Positions 24,755 to 36,882 of a DNA stretch of 64,000 bases are shown in pieces. Each line of letters starts with the position of its first letter. Within the stretch, counting starts at the first letter, position 1. The position numbers were made by a program, and so were the translations under genes. Origin of the DNA: Hyperoodon ampullatus. Lineage: Eukaryota > Chordata > Mammalia > Artiodactyla > Ziphiidae. The stretch covers positions 41,076,338 through 41,140,337 of the forward strand of contig OX457061.1 of NCBI GenBank assembly GCA_949752795.1. The letters run 5' to 3'. The notes under the pieces are model-generated. The model had not been told where the DNA came from. It ran no database searches and saw only the letters and a list, made by a program, of their open reading frames with translations.

Positions 24755-24905
24755 CTTTCACTCACATCCTTTATTAAACCTCAAAGAAACCTTTGTGGTT
24801 AATGTGGTTGTTCTCCCTTTCAGATGTGGAAACCAAGGCTCAGAGGGGCCAAGGCACTTGCCCAAGGCAAAGACAGAACTCACCACCAGGTCTCTTTTCT
24901 ACCAC
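24755..24905 (-). mobile_element. MIR SINE fragment
   Basis: Reverse MIR pattern 'cagatgtggaaaccaaggct', 'cacttgcccaaggc'. Diverged. Confidence 0.7.
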
Positions 24906-25410
24906 TGCTGTCAGTGAAAGGGAGGTGGTGGGTTTCTCAGAAGGGGACTGGGGAGCAGGGGGCGGTAAACAAGGATTTGCAGATGGAGAGCAGAATCTCA
25001 AAGTGGGGATGTCTTGAGTTACAAGCACTGTGAATATCCAAGGAGGGCCGTTTCCAGTTTGTCCCACTCAGAAGACACTTCCCAGTTAGTGCAAGGTCCC
25101 GATTTAAAGTAAGATTTATAAGTCATTGCTACAATAAAGGCAAGTAGAATGAGAAGGGGCCCCCCCTGCTCTGGATTTGCATGGACAAAGGGCACATTTC
25201 GGCACCTCATTTTTCCTAAGCAAATGAATTGGATTGCTGGCCCGTGTTAACAGGCTCCACGTCTTCGGGGAGCCCCAGGGAGGCTTCAAGATTTTTTTTT
25301 TTAATGAAATTGCAGATTGAGCCTTCATCTGGAGGGGCTGTGCTCATCTCAGAACCCATCACTAGCTCACATGTTGTTTCCCCAATAATAACTGTCCTCA
25401 AGAAATCTTT

Positions 25411-25621
25411 TTTTTTTTTTTTTTTTTCTTTGCGGTACGCGGGCCTCTCACTGCCGTGGCCCCTTCCATCGCAGAGCACAGGCTCCGGACACGCAGGCTC
25501 AGCGGCCACGGCTCACGGGTCCAGCCCCTCCGCGGCACGTGGGATTCTCCCGGACCGCGGCACGAACCCGTGCCCCCGCATCGGCAGGCGGACTCCCAAC
25601 CACTGCGCCACCAGGGAAGCC
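25411..25621 (-). mobile_element. CHR SINE
   Basis: Minus-strand short-form copy flanked by caagaaatctt on both sides. Confidence 0.95.
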
Positions 25622-26989
25622 CAAGAAATCTTCTTTTGTCCAAGAAAATACTGCTTCACTGGACTGACAGCTCGGCTTTTACAATGTCCTCAATTCCAGA
25701 CGATCATACGAACACACATGCATTCTCACTTTTCAAGTGGAGGTGAATGGCGGGCAGGTGAGAAAAATAATTCGCAGGCCAAAGAAAGGGGTACAGGGGT
25801 TGCAAGCCATCCCACCTTCCTGCTCTCTGCCCAGGACCTTTGCACATCTCCTGGCCCTTCCTTTCCCCTTCCACCAGGACCTGCTGGCCTGGGCTGGGAT
25901 GGACTCATTCACCCTTCACCTTGCCCTTGGGAAGATGAGCCAGGAAACTGCTCTCCATCAAGACTGACAGAATCCACCATTATCTTGAAAGGCAAGGAAA
26001 AGCAAGATATACTCGAGATTTCCTGTCTAAGGAAATTTAACCTCGTCCTCGGGGATGACCCCTCTTCGTGCTCACTAAGAACTTTGGAGAATCTGAACAC
26101 AACTGAATTTGATATAGCAATCTGAGACAGAAGTTTCTGAAATCTCTCCCCTCCTGGTGGGTGATGAGTTTCCACTTTTCACCACTAGATGTCGCAGCAG
26201 GGACGGGTGGCGCATCCAGACCGGGGTCCCCAGGAAGGCAGCTTGCATCAGCCTAAGAGTGTGTGCTCTCCAATGCAGACTATGGTTTTGATGCGGAGAA
26301 GGGCAAAGGAAGGTACGGAGTGTGCTCTTGGCTAGCTCTAGAAGGTGGTAGGATATCGATTTCTTTGGAGGGGGAGCACTGAAGTCCATCCGTGGTCTAT
26401 ATTTAACAGAAGCTCTACGACCCTCCCTGTGCCTGGGCTGGTCAGGTCCTCACTGGCTGGGCCGGGGGAGCATGAGCAGGGACACTGCCCGGGGGAGTGG
26501 AGGGTTCTTTGTTACCCAAGTCTTGGTTCATGCGTTGAAATATTCTTGTGTCCTGTCCTCCTCGCCCCCAAAGGCTGGCGGATGTGGCTGGGACGTGGTG
26601 AGGCCTCTTGCAAGCAGGTGGGAAGCTGGGGGGAAGCAGCAGTGAACCCCGAGGAATCAGAACCCTAAACCAGAACCTGGGCTTCCAGGTGCTCACAAAG
26701 GTGCGTTTGTGAAAGTGGGAGGCTAGAGCACATATTTCCCCGTTAGCTTTAACTATATACTTTAAATATTTACACAGGAAAGTGAGCTCCCATTTGTATT
26801 CTTGCCCAAAGCTCACAAAGTAATTGAGCCTGGACAACTCTGGTCCAAGCAGCTGTCCTATCTCACCTGGCCGCCAAGACCACCTTCTATCTGGTCTCTC
26901 GGTCTGAGCAGAGGGAAATTCCTAACCTACTTACTTAACACACTTAGACCAGTACCCAATCACCTCACCAAGATCTGTAAAACTGGGCC

Positions 26990-27240
26990 TACCTTTCAGA
27001 TCAGATCTCCTCGGGCATCATTTTCTGCCTCAAAGACCACACTCAAACTCTGTTGCCAACCCCATCACCCCTTCCTTTTTGATCTGTTTCCTAGAACACA
27101 CCCGACTCTTTACTGCCTCAGGACCTTTTCACTCATTCCCTCTGCCTTCTCCCAGCCCTTCCTCTGGTTGGCTCCTCTTTCTTGGCTTTGGGTGTTGGTT
27201 TAAATGTCACCATCAGAGAGGCATCCCCACACCAGTAAGT
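26990..27240 (+). mobile_element. L2 fragment
   Basis: Contains the L2-type stretch 'tttactgcctcaggacctt', 'ggtttaaatgtcaccatc' and 'agagaggcatcccc'. It looks cut at its right end by the neighbouring hAT element at 27312. Confidence 0.7.
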
Positions 27241-27311
27241 GGAAAGCAGCCACCACCTGCCATCCCCTCACTTTCTCTCATTTCACCCCATTTGAATCCC
27301 CTACACTTACA

Positions 27312-27500
27312 CCAGGGGGCAGCAAACCTTTCTGTAAAGGACCAGGTGGTCTCTGTTGTGACTGCCACGTATGTGTCTAGAAACCAGCCAGAGACAGGAG
27401 TAAATGGAGGGGTGTAGCTGTGCTCCAGTAAAACTTTATTTACAAAAACAGGTGATGGGCTGGTTTTGGCTCTATGGCCATTGTTTGCCACCCCCTGACC
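27312..27500 (+). mobile_element. hAT-Charlie non-autonomous DNA transposon
   Basis: Termini 'cagggggcagcaaac' and 'gtttgccaccccctg' are inverted repeats. Internal 'agtaaaactttatttacaaa' is shared with copies at 40125 and 63410. L2-like sequence resumes right of it. Confidence 0.85.
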
Positions 27501-28981
27501 TATCTAGCATTTTCTTATTTGCTTATCGGTTGGTCTTGCCTCTTGTTCGCTGTGGTCTCTTTGGTGCCTAGAACAGTTCTTGGCCTATAGTAGATACTGT
27601 GACTATCTTTTAAACAAGTATTATTTGGAAACTGCATTGCTTTTTGAAGGCCTGGTTAATTTGGGTTTCTAGTTTCCTTTCTTCCAGGACCTTTTGCCCC
27701 CTGGCAATTTAGCTTTCAGTTTCTCATCTGCAAAGGTAACTAAACATCAGCAGGTTGACAGGGAGGACCATCTCCAATCTGGGAAAGCCAGATAAGAGCA
27801 TGGAGAAATGACATGGCTTTCCACACGTGGCAGGATGCAATTAGACCCAGCAGGATGGGAGCGGCAACTCTTAATTATGCAAATGCAGTTTACTTGTGGT
27901 GAATTTTAAATTCTGGGCAAACTCCCAACTTTGTCCTATTTTTCAAAATATTCCTGGGCATGTTTCTTCACTGTCTAGTCTCAGGCTTAGGAAAAGCAAC
28001 TGCTTTTAATATCAGTTTACAGAAAAGCTGATTAGAAGGACAATCAAACAAAATAAAAATAAGCCAACTCCCCAAACCCCCTTGAAAGTAGTCTTTTAAA
28101 ATCAGATGAGAATGGACCTTGCAGTGATAGTAAAAATGGATGCCAATGCAAAATCTAAGTGCAAGCCCTCCCCGCCTGTCCTAACATGCACTCCTCCTTT
28201 CTCTAGGAGAAGAAGAAGTGGTTTGGCTAAGTAACAACACAGTTCTTGGGCAGGTTTGGAGGGCCGGAGGGGGCTTTGTTTAGTAGTGGGGGTGAGCACC
28301 AGGGACAGTAGAGGGTGCAGCTCCTCTTTATAAGAAGGTGGTGCCTACAATGCAAGGTGGAATTGTGGGAGCCTCCAGAGACCCCGTAGCAATGGTGTGC
28401 TGGAAAACCAGCTCATTGCAGGGGGCTTGGGGCGGGGGTGGGATAGGCCTGACCTGTAGTGTTTGCTGATTCCTGTGGTGTAAATACCACCACCATGGCT
28501 GATTTCAAGCCCTGAATGTGATGGCACTGGACACGCAGCTGGGGAGAGATGTGTATGGGGGGCTCTCCCAGACAGTACCTGGGGCCCCAACATGCCACTA
28601 CCCCCAAATCATCTCCTGTTGAACTGGATCAGAGAGGAAGATGCACTGCGTTCTTCCTAACCTCACAAGCCCCAGCTCGGCCGCCCTCTCCCCACACCTG
28701 CCCAGATGTGCTGGCTGCAAGGGTCTCACTTCCCTGAAGTCAGCCCCCTGCTCAAAGGATCAAAATCTTTTCTCATTTTCCTCCGGCCCACCCTCTGCTG
28801 TCCCGAGCTGGTCAACACGATGACTTTTTTAATCTTTTTTTTCCAAATTTCTGATTTCCGTGATTGGAAAGAGTCATGCATTCACTAGGGAAGAACAGAC
28901 TAGAGAGGAAGATGAAGAATAGACTTTTAAACACATCAGGTTTGTGAATCATCAGATGGAGATCAGAAGATCTATGGACAT

Positions 28982-29298
28982 GGGCTTCCCTGGTGGCGCA
29001 GTAGTTAAGAACCCACCTGCCAATGCAGGGGACACGGGTTCAAGCCCTGGTCCAGGAAGATCCCACATGCCGCAGAGCAACTAAGCCCACGTGCCACAAG
29101 TACTAAGACTGTGCTCTAGGGCCTGCGAGCCACAACTACTGAAGCCTGCACGCCTAGAGCCCGTGCTCCACAACAAGAGAAGCCACAGCAATGAGAAGCC
29201 CGTGCACCACAACAAAGAGTAGCCCCCACTCACCGCAACTAGAGAAAGCCCACACGCAGCAACGAAGACCCAATACAGCCCAAAAAAAAAAAAAAAAA
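28982..29298 (+). mobile_element. Long-form CHR SINE
   Basis: Plus-strand copy with the extended tail 'caacgaagacccaatac' before poly-A. Duplications atctatggaca occur on both sides. Confidence 0.94.
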
Positions 29299-29557
29299 TC
29301 TATGGACACGCAGGTGTGGGCTTCTAGAAGGAGATGAGGGATGGAGGGAGGGTTGGAAAGTCCTCAGTACGTGTCAACAGTTGAAGTCAAAGGCAAAGAT
29401 GACACTACCCACTGGGAAGGGGTTAAGAGTGAACAAATGAAACTCTGGGACGTACCAACACCTGGATCAGGCAGAAGAACAAGATGACTTTGGTTCTATT
29501 TCCAGAAGAGAAAGCTCCATGGCTTACCCCTAACAAATGTTTAAAAATACGTTCTTA

Positions 29558-29843
29558 GGGGCTTCCCTGGTGGCGCAGTGGTTGAGAATCTGCCTGCTAA
29601 TGCAGGGGACACGAGTTTGAGCCCTGGTCTGGGAAGATCCCACACGCTGCGGAGCAACTAAGCCCGTGAGCCACAACTACTGAGCCTGCACGTCTGGAGC
29701 CTGTGCTCCTCAACAAGTGAGGCCGCGATAGTGAGAGGCCCGTGCACCGCGATGAAGAGTAGCCCCCACTCGCTGCAACTAGAGAAAGCCCTCGCACAGA
29801 AACGAAGACCCAACACAGCAAAAATAAATAAATTAATTAATAA
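29558..29843 (+). mobile_element. Long-form CHR SINE
   Basis: A second long-form copy in the same orientation, 260 bp after the first, with tail aaaataaataaatt. No clear target-site duplication was seen. Confidence 0.9.
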
Positions 29844-31164
29844 ACTCCTAAAAAAACCAAACAAACATTCCTAGACTTGCCAACTGATTAAAGGTGAAAA
29901 CACAGGGAACATTTCTGTTGTTAATTTGGCCCTTAGAAACCAAATGGCATAGCAAAGCAATTTAAGGCCAACCTCCCTGCTGTCCCAGATGCAGACTTCT
30001 CCCCATGACTGTGCTTAGGATTCACATGGGGTGGGTAGGACTGAGGGTGGCAACACCCTAAGGGGTGTTAGGAAAGGTGTAGAGGCAGGTTTTTTGGTTT
30101 CCACAATGAATGGGGGAGGGAATACCTTAGACGTTAGACGCTTGGGGGTCCTCATGTCCTCCAAGGACAGGAAGTTCCACCCACCCAAAATGCTGCAGCT
30201 GATAACACTCTGGTGAGAAACACTGGCAAATACGGAGGAGACAATGACATTGAAAGGAAATGGTGATAAGATGCCCCTAAGTATAAATTACCCTCTTCCC
30301 GTTCCCCTCACCCATTGTACCGGGTTGTGGACAGTCTCTTTCTGCAGATGATCCAGGTTATGATTGCACATAAATGTACTTTCTTGGCTTTCTCTGCAGG
30401 TAGAGCCTGCTCCTTGAGGCAACCGCCCACAAGTCCTCTGCGATGCATTCTCCAGGGAGGCACTGGGATATCGCGATCATTTTCAAGAATCAGGGTCCAG
30501 TGCTGGGTATCCCCAAATCCCAAGCAGTTATTTATTTTGGGATTTATTTAAAAAAAAAAAAAAAAAGACAGAGGGTGGTTAGAAATGCTTGGCAGCCAAC
30601 TCCTCCCTTTCTGGTGACTCAGAAAGCTGAGGTCTAGAGCCATTTGAGGGAATGACAAAGGCAAGCGAAAACGCATGTCTCACTGAACACAGAGTTGGGG
30701 AAAACTCTGCTGAAGGGAATGGGGCTCTGGGTGACCCCGCGGAAGGCGACCCATGCCTGCCACAAAGCACGTGAGCTCACTGGGGGAAAGGACCATCCCT
30801 GGCTGGCGAGGAATCAGCATCGAAGAAGCCCTGAGCCCCTGATCGAGCCCTGAAAGCAGATATTTCTGTTTTGGTCTGGATCTCTGCTCTGCACTAATTA
30901 GTACGTTGCTCAACCTTGTGGAGTCCAGGTTTCCTGCAGGAACATCCCCATCTCAGGCATGTAAAATTACAGTGCTGCCACACATACCGAGGAGTAAATG
31001 GTGGCTGTTACTAAAAATGACTCTCAAGTGTACCCTGCCACATTTGCCATTGCTGACGCCCCACCATCTGCTCCTGGTTGGGGGGGTCACAAGAGGAGCC
31101 TCCACAGAAACCTCCATGTTTCCCCAGGACTCAGAGAGTGGTCCACAGGATGCAAGCAAGGATG

Positions 31165-31385
31165 CCGACTGTGGCAAACACATGGTGCTTACTGTGTGCA
31201 GGCACTGCTCTAAGGACATCATTTACATCACCCATCCGACCCTCATCACCATCCCGTGAGTAGCACTATATTCAGCCCATTTAACAAACAGGGAAAGTGA
31301 GGCCCAGGGCTGTTAAACAGTTGGCTAGTTCATCCAGCTAGGTGGCAGAGTGGGGACTCCTGAGTCTGTGCTCTCAGCCTTTACC
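31165..31385 (-). mobile_element. MIR SINE
   Basis: Reverse MIR: 'cttactgtgtgcaggcactg', 'cccatttaacaaacaggg', 'ctaggtggcagagtgggg'. Confidence 0.8.
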
Positions 31386-33234
31386 CCATATTTTGCCTCT
31401 CAAAGCAAAGATGAGAGGGGAGCCTTTAGGTAGATTTTGGGCTCTAACAGGGATGATGTACTATATTCACAGGCATTGAAATGACTTTCTTTGTCTCCTT
31501 ACAAAAACCACAGGATAATGGTAAAATATTAAACGTTGTAATATTTCCTCTTAAAAAAAATCTAGACACACAAAAAAAACAAAGTGCAAATTAATGGAAG
31601 AGAAAAAAAAGGGAAAGCCAAACTGGGACCAAGCAAGAACGCACACCACCCGGAATTCAAAATTCTGGTCTGGAAACAGCCACCCTTCCCTGAGATGCGT
31701 GGAGCTGCACCTCCTATATATATTCCTAATTATAAAAGTAGTTGAAACATATTACACCCATCCAATCCACCCAACCTCAGCTATCGTGTTGGGTGCTCTC
31801 CTTCCTGTCTTTTTTCTGGGCATTTATCCCTTGTTTCCAACCTGCCATAATAGACATCTGGGTTTGCACCCAGCATAGCAATCTGTTTTTAAATAAAAGG
31901 AAGGATCTTCCTACGGGGTAGATGGGCAGTAAAACACAGCACAGTCCAAGGAAAAGCCTCGTCCCTCAGCCAAGGATGACCCTCAGACCACTGGAGATCG
32001 TGGTTTGCAGTTGATTTTTGCTTAAAGATGAATAGACTGCACCTTCCCCTGGGTCACTGCTGTATAACAAGAGTTTCTGAGATGGTGAACAGCACTCCAA
32101 GAAAGTATGTGGCGATGGGATTGTCCAGAGTGCTACACTTGTGAGGGGGCTCCCCGTGTGCCAGCTGAGCCCACAAAACACCCGCAAGGACAATGCTGGG
32201 GCTCAGATCAGGACGATGGCGCCGGGAGTGGCAGGTGGGTTAAAATCCCAGTCTGTGGAATTTGGGAAACCTGAGAATACCTGACTCAGCATGTTTATAT
32301 ACCTGCTAAGGTGTTAAGCCTAATAAAGTGTTTCTTTCTACCAGTGGACCATACTAGAGGCTAAATCATTAACTGTAAAAATGTGTGCTCATCCAGCCTG
32401 TGGAAAGGCCAGATTTTGTTTCAGTTTCTTTCCACTATGGATGAATAATATAATGGGGAATCAACTTAAAACAGCTCTTATATTGTGACAATTTGTCTAT
32501 GAACGTAAGACTCCACACACACTCAAATGTGGGGCTCCCTACTATAAAATCCAGCAAAAGTCAGAGGTTGCAAACCAGTGGCCTGAAGTTGTGTTTCATT
32601 TGGCTGAATATAGCTTCAAATAAAGTGAATTTTAAGATTAGGAGATTTTATGTGAAAGTTCATTATTGATTTGCTGACAGACTCATAGGCTCCCCTGCAC
32701 CCCCCTTGTTTTGCCTGTAAACAAAAAGTTTTCCCTTGTTTTTCTAGTTCAAATTCTCCCTCACAATAAGACAGTCCATGGTGGTACAGAGTAGGAGAAT
32801 TCGAAGCCCAGAGTTAATTTAAGTCTTTCCTGTAAGAACGTGTGAATAAGGAGGGATCTCTTTCTAGAACCTCTAGATCAAAGGGGAGACTGAACCCCTG
32901 CAGTGGCCTGGGGGATCTCAGTGTTTATCAGTTCACAGGATCCAAAGCACAAAGGTGTGAAAATGAATTATCTTCCCCAGGTCAACTCCGAGCACTGGGG
33001 AAGAAATCATTCCAACCTACGTATGTGTCCCTTCTCACTCCCCCCTCAACCAGGACCAGGAGACCAGGGGACCACTATGAAAATTCAAACTTTCAGTAGC
33101 TGTGAAAGTTACTGTGATTATAAGACATTATAATCCCTCCCCCGGGCACTTTTCCATTTATATGGCAGGATCTTTGTAGGATACCCCAAGCTTATTGTGG
33201 ACAATACCTTTCAATGAGCACTTAACTGAGTAAT

Positions 33235-33640
33235 TTTTTTTTATTTCTATAAAGTTTGTTTTTTGAAAAATTATTACATGATTATTATAGGAAATTTGAA
33301 AAAAATACAGTAATGTTTAAAGAAGAGTGCTAATTAAAAAAGCAAAATCCAAAGTCACCACTGTTACCCTTTTCTTTCCATGCATTTTAAAAAGACATAG
33401 CTGAGATTACAATGTGCACATAATTTATCTTCTGCTTTGAAGCCCAGGAACATCCTAAGCAATAAACTCCTGTTACTAAAACCTCTTCAAAAACATTTTA
33501 ACGGCCCCAAACCACTCTCTTTTATATCTGTCTGTCAATTTACTAGACTTCAATGTTTCCAATTTTTATTACTGTATTATAAATAATACTGCAATGGACA
33601 TCTTTGTGCATAGAACTTTTTTTCTCTGCGTTTCTTCCAT
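33235..33640. mobile_element. Ancient L1-like fragment
   Basis: The text 'attataaataatactgcaat' followed by 'ggacatctttgtgcatagaac' is typical of reverse-strand old L1 3' regions. Confidence 0.55.
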
Positions 33641-34166
33641 TTCTTCAGGATAGAGTCACAGACATGGAATCCCTAGCTTAAAGGGTGTGACTATTTTGAA
33701 GTCTCTCAGTACATACTGCTATGATGTGGGCTGGAAAGGTACACCTGCATTTACTAATTTTTGTCATGTTTCCTCAAACCTTAGAGCAACAATGTTTGAT
33801 AAACTGGAGCACAAGTGATATCTTGGAGCTCGAAACATTAAGAAAGAAAGAAGCAGAGTCAGCTTTCTCATTTCCCCTCTACTTCACAGTGGGGAGGGGG
33901 CAGGTATTACAAAGCAGGTAGGAGGAGGGAAACCAGGCATAGCAACTGCAAAGAGGCCAATGATTTCCACGTCTCAATACAGAAGAAGAAATCAGAGAGG
34001 TAGCCAATGTGTTCATCCAAATCGATATGCAAACCACAGCACAGGACCAGTGCCTTTTGGTACCACTTGTGTGTCCAAAGCCTCTTTTGTTCATCCTCAT
34101 AGTTTACAAGGGAAAAAACAGAATCTTTCACATAAAAACAGAGCACTTCAGACCACAATTTCTCAC

Positions 34167-34244
34167 CTTTCGGAGTCTTGTGAGGAGACCTGCTACCTGT
34201 TCATGCTGTTCCGATTTAGCAAGATCTTCTGCTGTCTTTCCATC
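34167..34244 (-). CDS. DAPK1: DAPK1 coding exon, residues 642-667 (post-ankyrin linker)
   Basis: This 78-bp, phase 0-0 exon encodes DGKTAEDLAKSEQHE to LTRLRK. DGKTAEDLA looks like the opening of one more, truncated ankyrin repeat. The rest is a charged helix leading to the ROC domain. The acceptor is tccaacag and the donor is gtgaga. It is isolated between introns of about 7 and 14 kb. Differences from remembered human are K for R (651), Q for H (657) and T for A (663). Confidence 0.96.
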
Positions 34245-35044
34245 CTGTTGGAGAAAAACGATTAGTATTTTCCTTCACGCCAGAGAGCTGTGTGTTCCAT
34301 ACACCAGTACTGCCATCTGAGGCAGAAACAGTGTAACAGGCATCGGAAGCAAATAAGGTGGACAAAAGACCATGTCTGGATTATTTCCCTTTCTGTGGGA
34401 TCCTTATTTCACTTGATTGTCCAAAAAAGGAAGATAAGAAGTAGAAAACAACATGCATCGGTGCTTTGAGGTCCAATGGCGAGAAGTCTCAGGCCCACAG
34501 GCTTTAATCAAACCGGGCACCTTGTTAGCGGGCAGATTACCCTGCGTCCTGAACCTCCTCTCTTCAGTTAGGCCAACGATAAAGACTGCCATTTGCTGGC
34601 AAATTCTAGTTAGTGGAAGCTAACATCTTAAAATTCTTCCATGGACAATCTGCATATCATATCAAGCTAGTTACTGGTAATTACTGTGCTAAAAGGCTGA
34701 GTTTTACAATTTTTATCTGAAGATTTTCGGTGACCATAAAAGGAGGAAATAAGGGTCCACAGCACTTTGGTGTTTGCTTTTTAATTAGAGAATTTTCACA
34801 GGGCTGCAGTTTCACACTGAACGAATTCCTTTCTGTTTCCAGGCCGTGAACATGCACGATGATGGCTAACATTTATTGAGCGACTCCTAATAATCTCAGT
34901 GCGTTGTGTGCAGTAACCTCAGAGCCACTCCAGGGTGGCAGTAACGCCGGCTGTTCACGCACTACCAAGGAGGGAACGGAGGCTGAGGGATCTTTCTGCT
35001 GCAGTTTTAGGAATTATTACAAATTTAAAAGTAGAAAAGATGAG

Positions 35045-35234
35045 GGCTTCCCTGGTGGCGCAGTGGTTGAGAGTCCGCCTGCCGATGCAGGGGACACGGG
35101 TTCGTGCCCCGGTCCGGGAAGATCCCACATGCCGCGGAGCGGCTGGGTCCGTGAGCCACGGCCACTGAGCCTGCGCGTCCGGAGCCTGTGCTCCCAACGG
35201 GAGAGGCCACAACAGTGAGAGGCCCGCGTACCGC

Positions 35235-35258
<24 letters not shown>
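35045..35258 (+). mobile_element. CHR SINE
   Basis: Plus-strand short-form copy with a long poly-A tail. Its 17-bp duplication aaagtagaaaagatgag is repeated exactly on both sides. Confidence 0.96.
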
Positions 35259-35265
<7 letters not shown>

Positions 35266-35467
35266 GAAAAGATGAGAGGCAACTTCAAAAGAAATAAAAG
35301 CAATATTTTTTTAAATAAGAAGACTAAGGGGCCTTTGGCCCATCTCTCAGTGTTCACCAGTGACAGTTAAAGTTCTATTCCCCGGTGAGGCTGGGGGAAT
35401 GCCCGGATCTGACCGACAGCACACCTGCCAATCTCTCAACCCAGGTCACAATCCCTGCCGTCAGATC

Positions 35468-35688
35468 AGCTTTTCTCAGCCTCAGCAATAGTGACATTTT
35501 GGCCAGGCTGATTCTCTGCTGTGGAAGGCTGTCCCGTGCGCTGTGGGATGGCTTGCATCACCTTGGCCTCCATCACTAGACACCAGTAGCATCCCCCTTT
35601 CACCAGTTGTGACACCCCCGTGTTTCTGGACATTGCCAAACGTCCCCTGGGGGGTGAAACTGCCCAGCTGAGAACCACAGCCGTAGGC
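35468..35688 (-). mobile_element. MER20 hAT DNA transposon
   Basis: MER20 text in reverse: 'gacattttggccaggctgat', 'gacattgccaaacgtcccct', ending 'gctgagaaccac'. Confidence 0.85.
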
Positions 35689-35914
35689 TGTGATCGAAGC
35701 TCAGGTGGGCACTCCGGAGGAGGCGTGCTTTATAGTCATGCCACCCGCCTCTCTCTGCCCCCTCCTCAAGCGCTGAAATGGCTCCAATGGGCAGACGAAA
35801 GCTTCTAGTTTGCTTTGGGGTGAATTAGGTAATTTTTCAGACACCACATCCAAAGCAGGGATGCATGCCAAACTGTCTAGATCCTTCCTGACATGATAAG
35901 AACAGGCCTTAGTT

Positions 35915-36085
35915 CCCAAATCTCACAGCACATTGGAATCACCAAGGTCTTTAAGAACTCCTGCTGCCGGGCTCCCACCCGTATGCTCTGCTTCTACCTC
36001 TCTGGGGTGCGATCTGGACATTAAGGTTCGAAAGCCCTCCCAGGTGATTCTATTGTGCAGCAAAGTTTGGGGACTGTTGCCTTAG
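35915..36085. mobile_element. MER5A-like fragment
   Basis: Contains 'cacagcacattggaatcacc' and 'ctcccaggtgattctattgt' with an end 'tttggggactg'. Diverged. Confidence 0.65.
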
Positions 36086-36334
36086 TTGGAAGAAATCCGA
36101 GATTCGACTTAAAGTTTCTGTCCTCTGGTGTGACTGGCCATGAATTTCTCTTGAAGACCTCAGATCTGCATAGCACACAGACAGAGGATGTTCACTGGCA
36201 AAGTTACTCTCCACTGTTAAGTCTCTCAAATGTCAGGAAAACAGCCATCAGTAACAATTCCTTACGTTTACACAGCACTTCACAGTTTGCAAAACATGTT
36301 GCTCTAAAGGACACTGTTTGGGCTTCCAAACGCA

Positions 36335-36560
36335 ATGTCTGCCAGTGTAGTAGAAAGAGTTTGAACTTTGGAGTGAGAAGGACCCAGGTTTAAGTCCGGA
36401 TTCTGCCCCTCCCCAGCTGTCTGGTCAGTCACTCGGCCTCCCGAAGCCTGGGTTTCTTCATCTACAGCATGAGAAATGACACCCTGACTGCATAGGTTCT
36501 TGAGCAGATTAGAGAAAACCAAATGGAAAGAACCAACAAAGTACCAGGCACAGAAAAAGC
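36335..36560 (+). mobile_element. MIR SINE
   Basis: Forward MIR: 'ggacccaggtttaagtccgg', 'agctgtctggtcagtcac', 'gggtttcttcatctacagc', 'agtaccaggcac'. Confidence 0.85.
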
Positions 36561-36682
36561 AAGGAGCAGTAATCATCAAAAAAAAAAAAAAGAGCTGAGA
36601 GTGTCCCAAAACTCCCTGACTTTCTGTCCAAGAGGGAAAAGGGGTAGGAGCTGGATCTCTTCATTCTGGCCCTGTGCTACCA

Positions 36683-36882
36683 NNNNNNNNNNNNNNNNNN
36701 NNNNNNNNNNNNNNNNNNNNNNNNNNNNNNNNNNNNNNNNNNNNNNNNNNNNNNNNNNNNNNNNNNNNNNNNNNNNNNNNNNNNNNNNNNNNNNNNNNNN
36801 NNNNNNNNNNNNNNNNNNNNNNNNNNNNNNNNNNNNNNNNNNNNNNNNNNNNNNNNNNNNNNNNNNNNNNNNNNNNNNNNNN
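36683..36882. other. Assembly gap (200 N)
   Basis: Exactly 200 unresolved bases, inside the intron between residues 641 and 642. The round number suggests a nominal or estimated gap size. Confidence 1.

Larger units (their letters stand above)
20233..34166 (-). other. DAPK1: DAPK1 intron (13.9 kb, the largest complete one)
   Basis: This intron precedes the P-loop exon. It holds an old L1 block, four CHR SINEs, L2 and MIR fragments, one hAT element and long unique stretches. Open frames of up to about 300 codons here run through SINEs and are not genes. I see no nested gene. Confidence 0.85.

Noticed and set aside
25229..26125. 298-codon open frame on the plus strand
   Set aside because: It passes through a CHR SINE read in a non-coding frame and then intronic sequence. 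The protein text in the middle is the usual SINE translation seen at many other SINEs here.
28982..29298. tRNA-like sequence in the CHR SINE heads
   Set aside because: The SINE 5' part derives from a tRNA, but the cloverleaf is not intact and the element ends in an A-rich tail, so it is not a tRNA gene.
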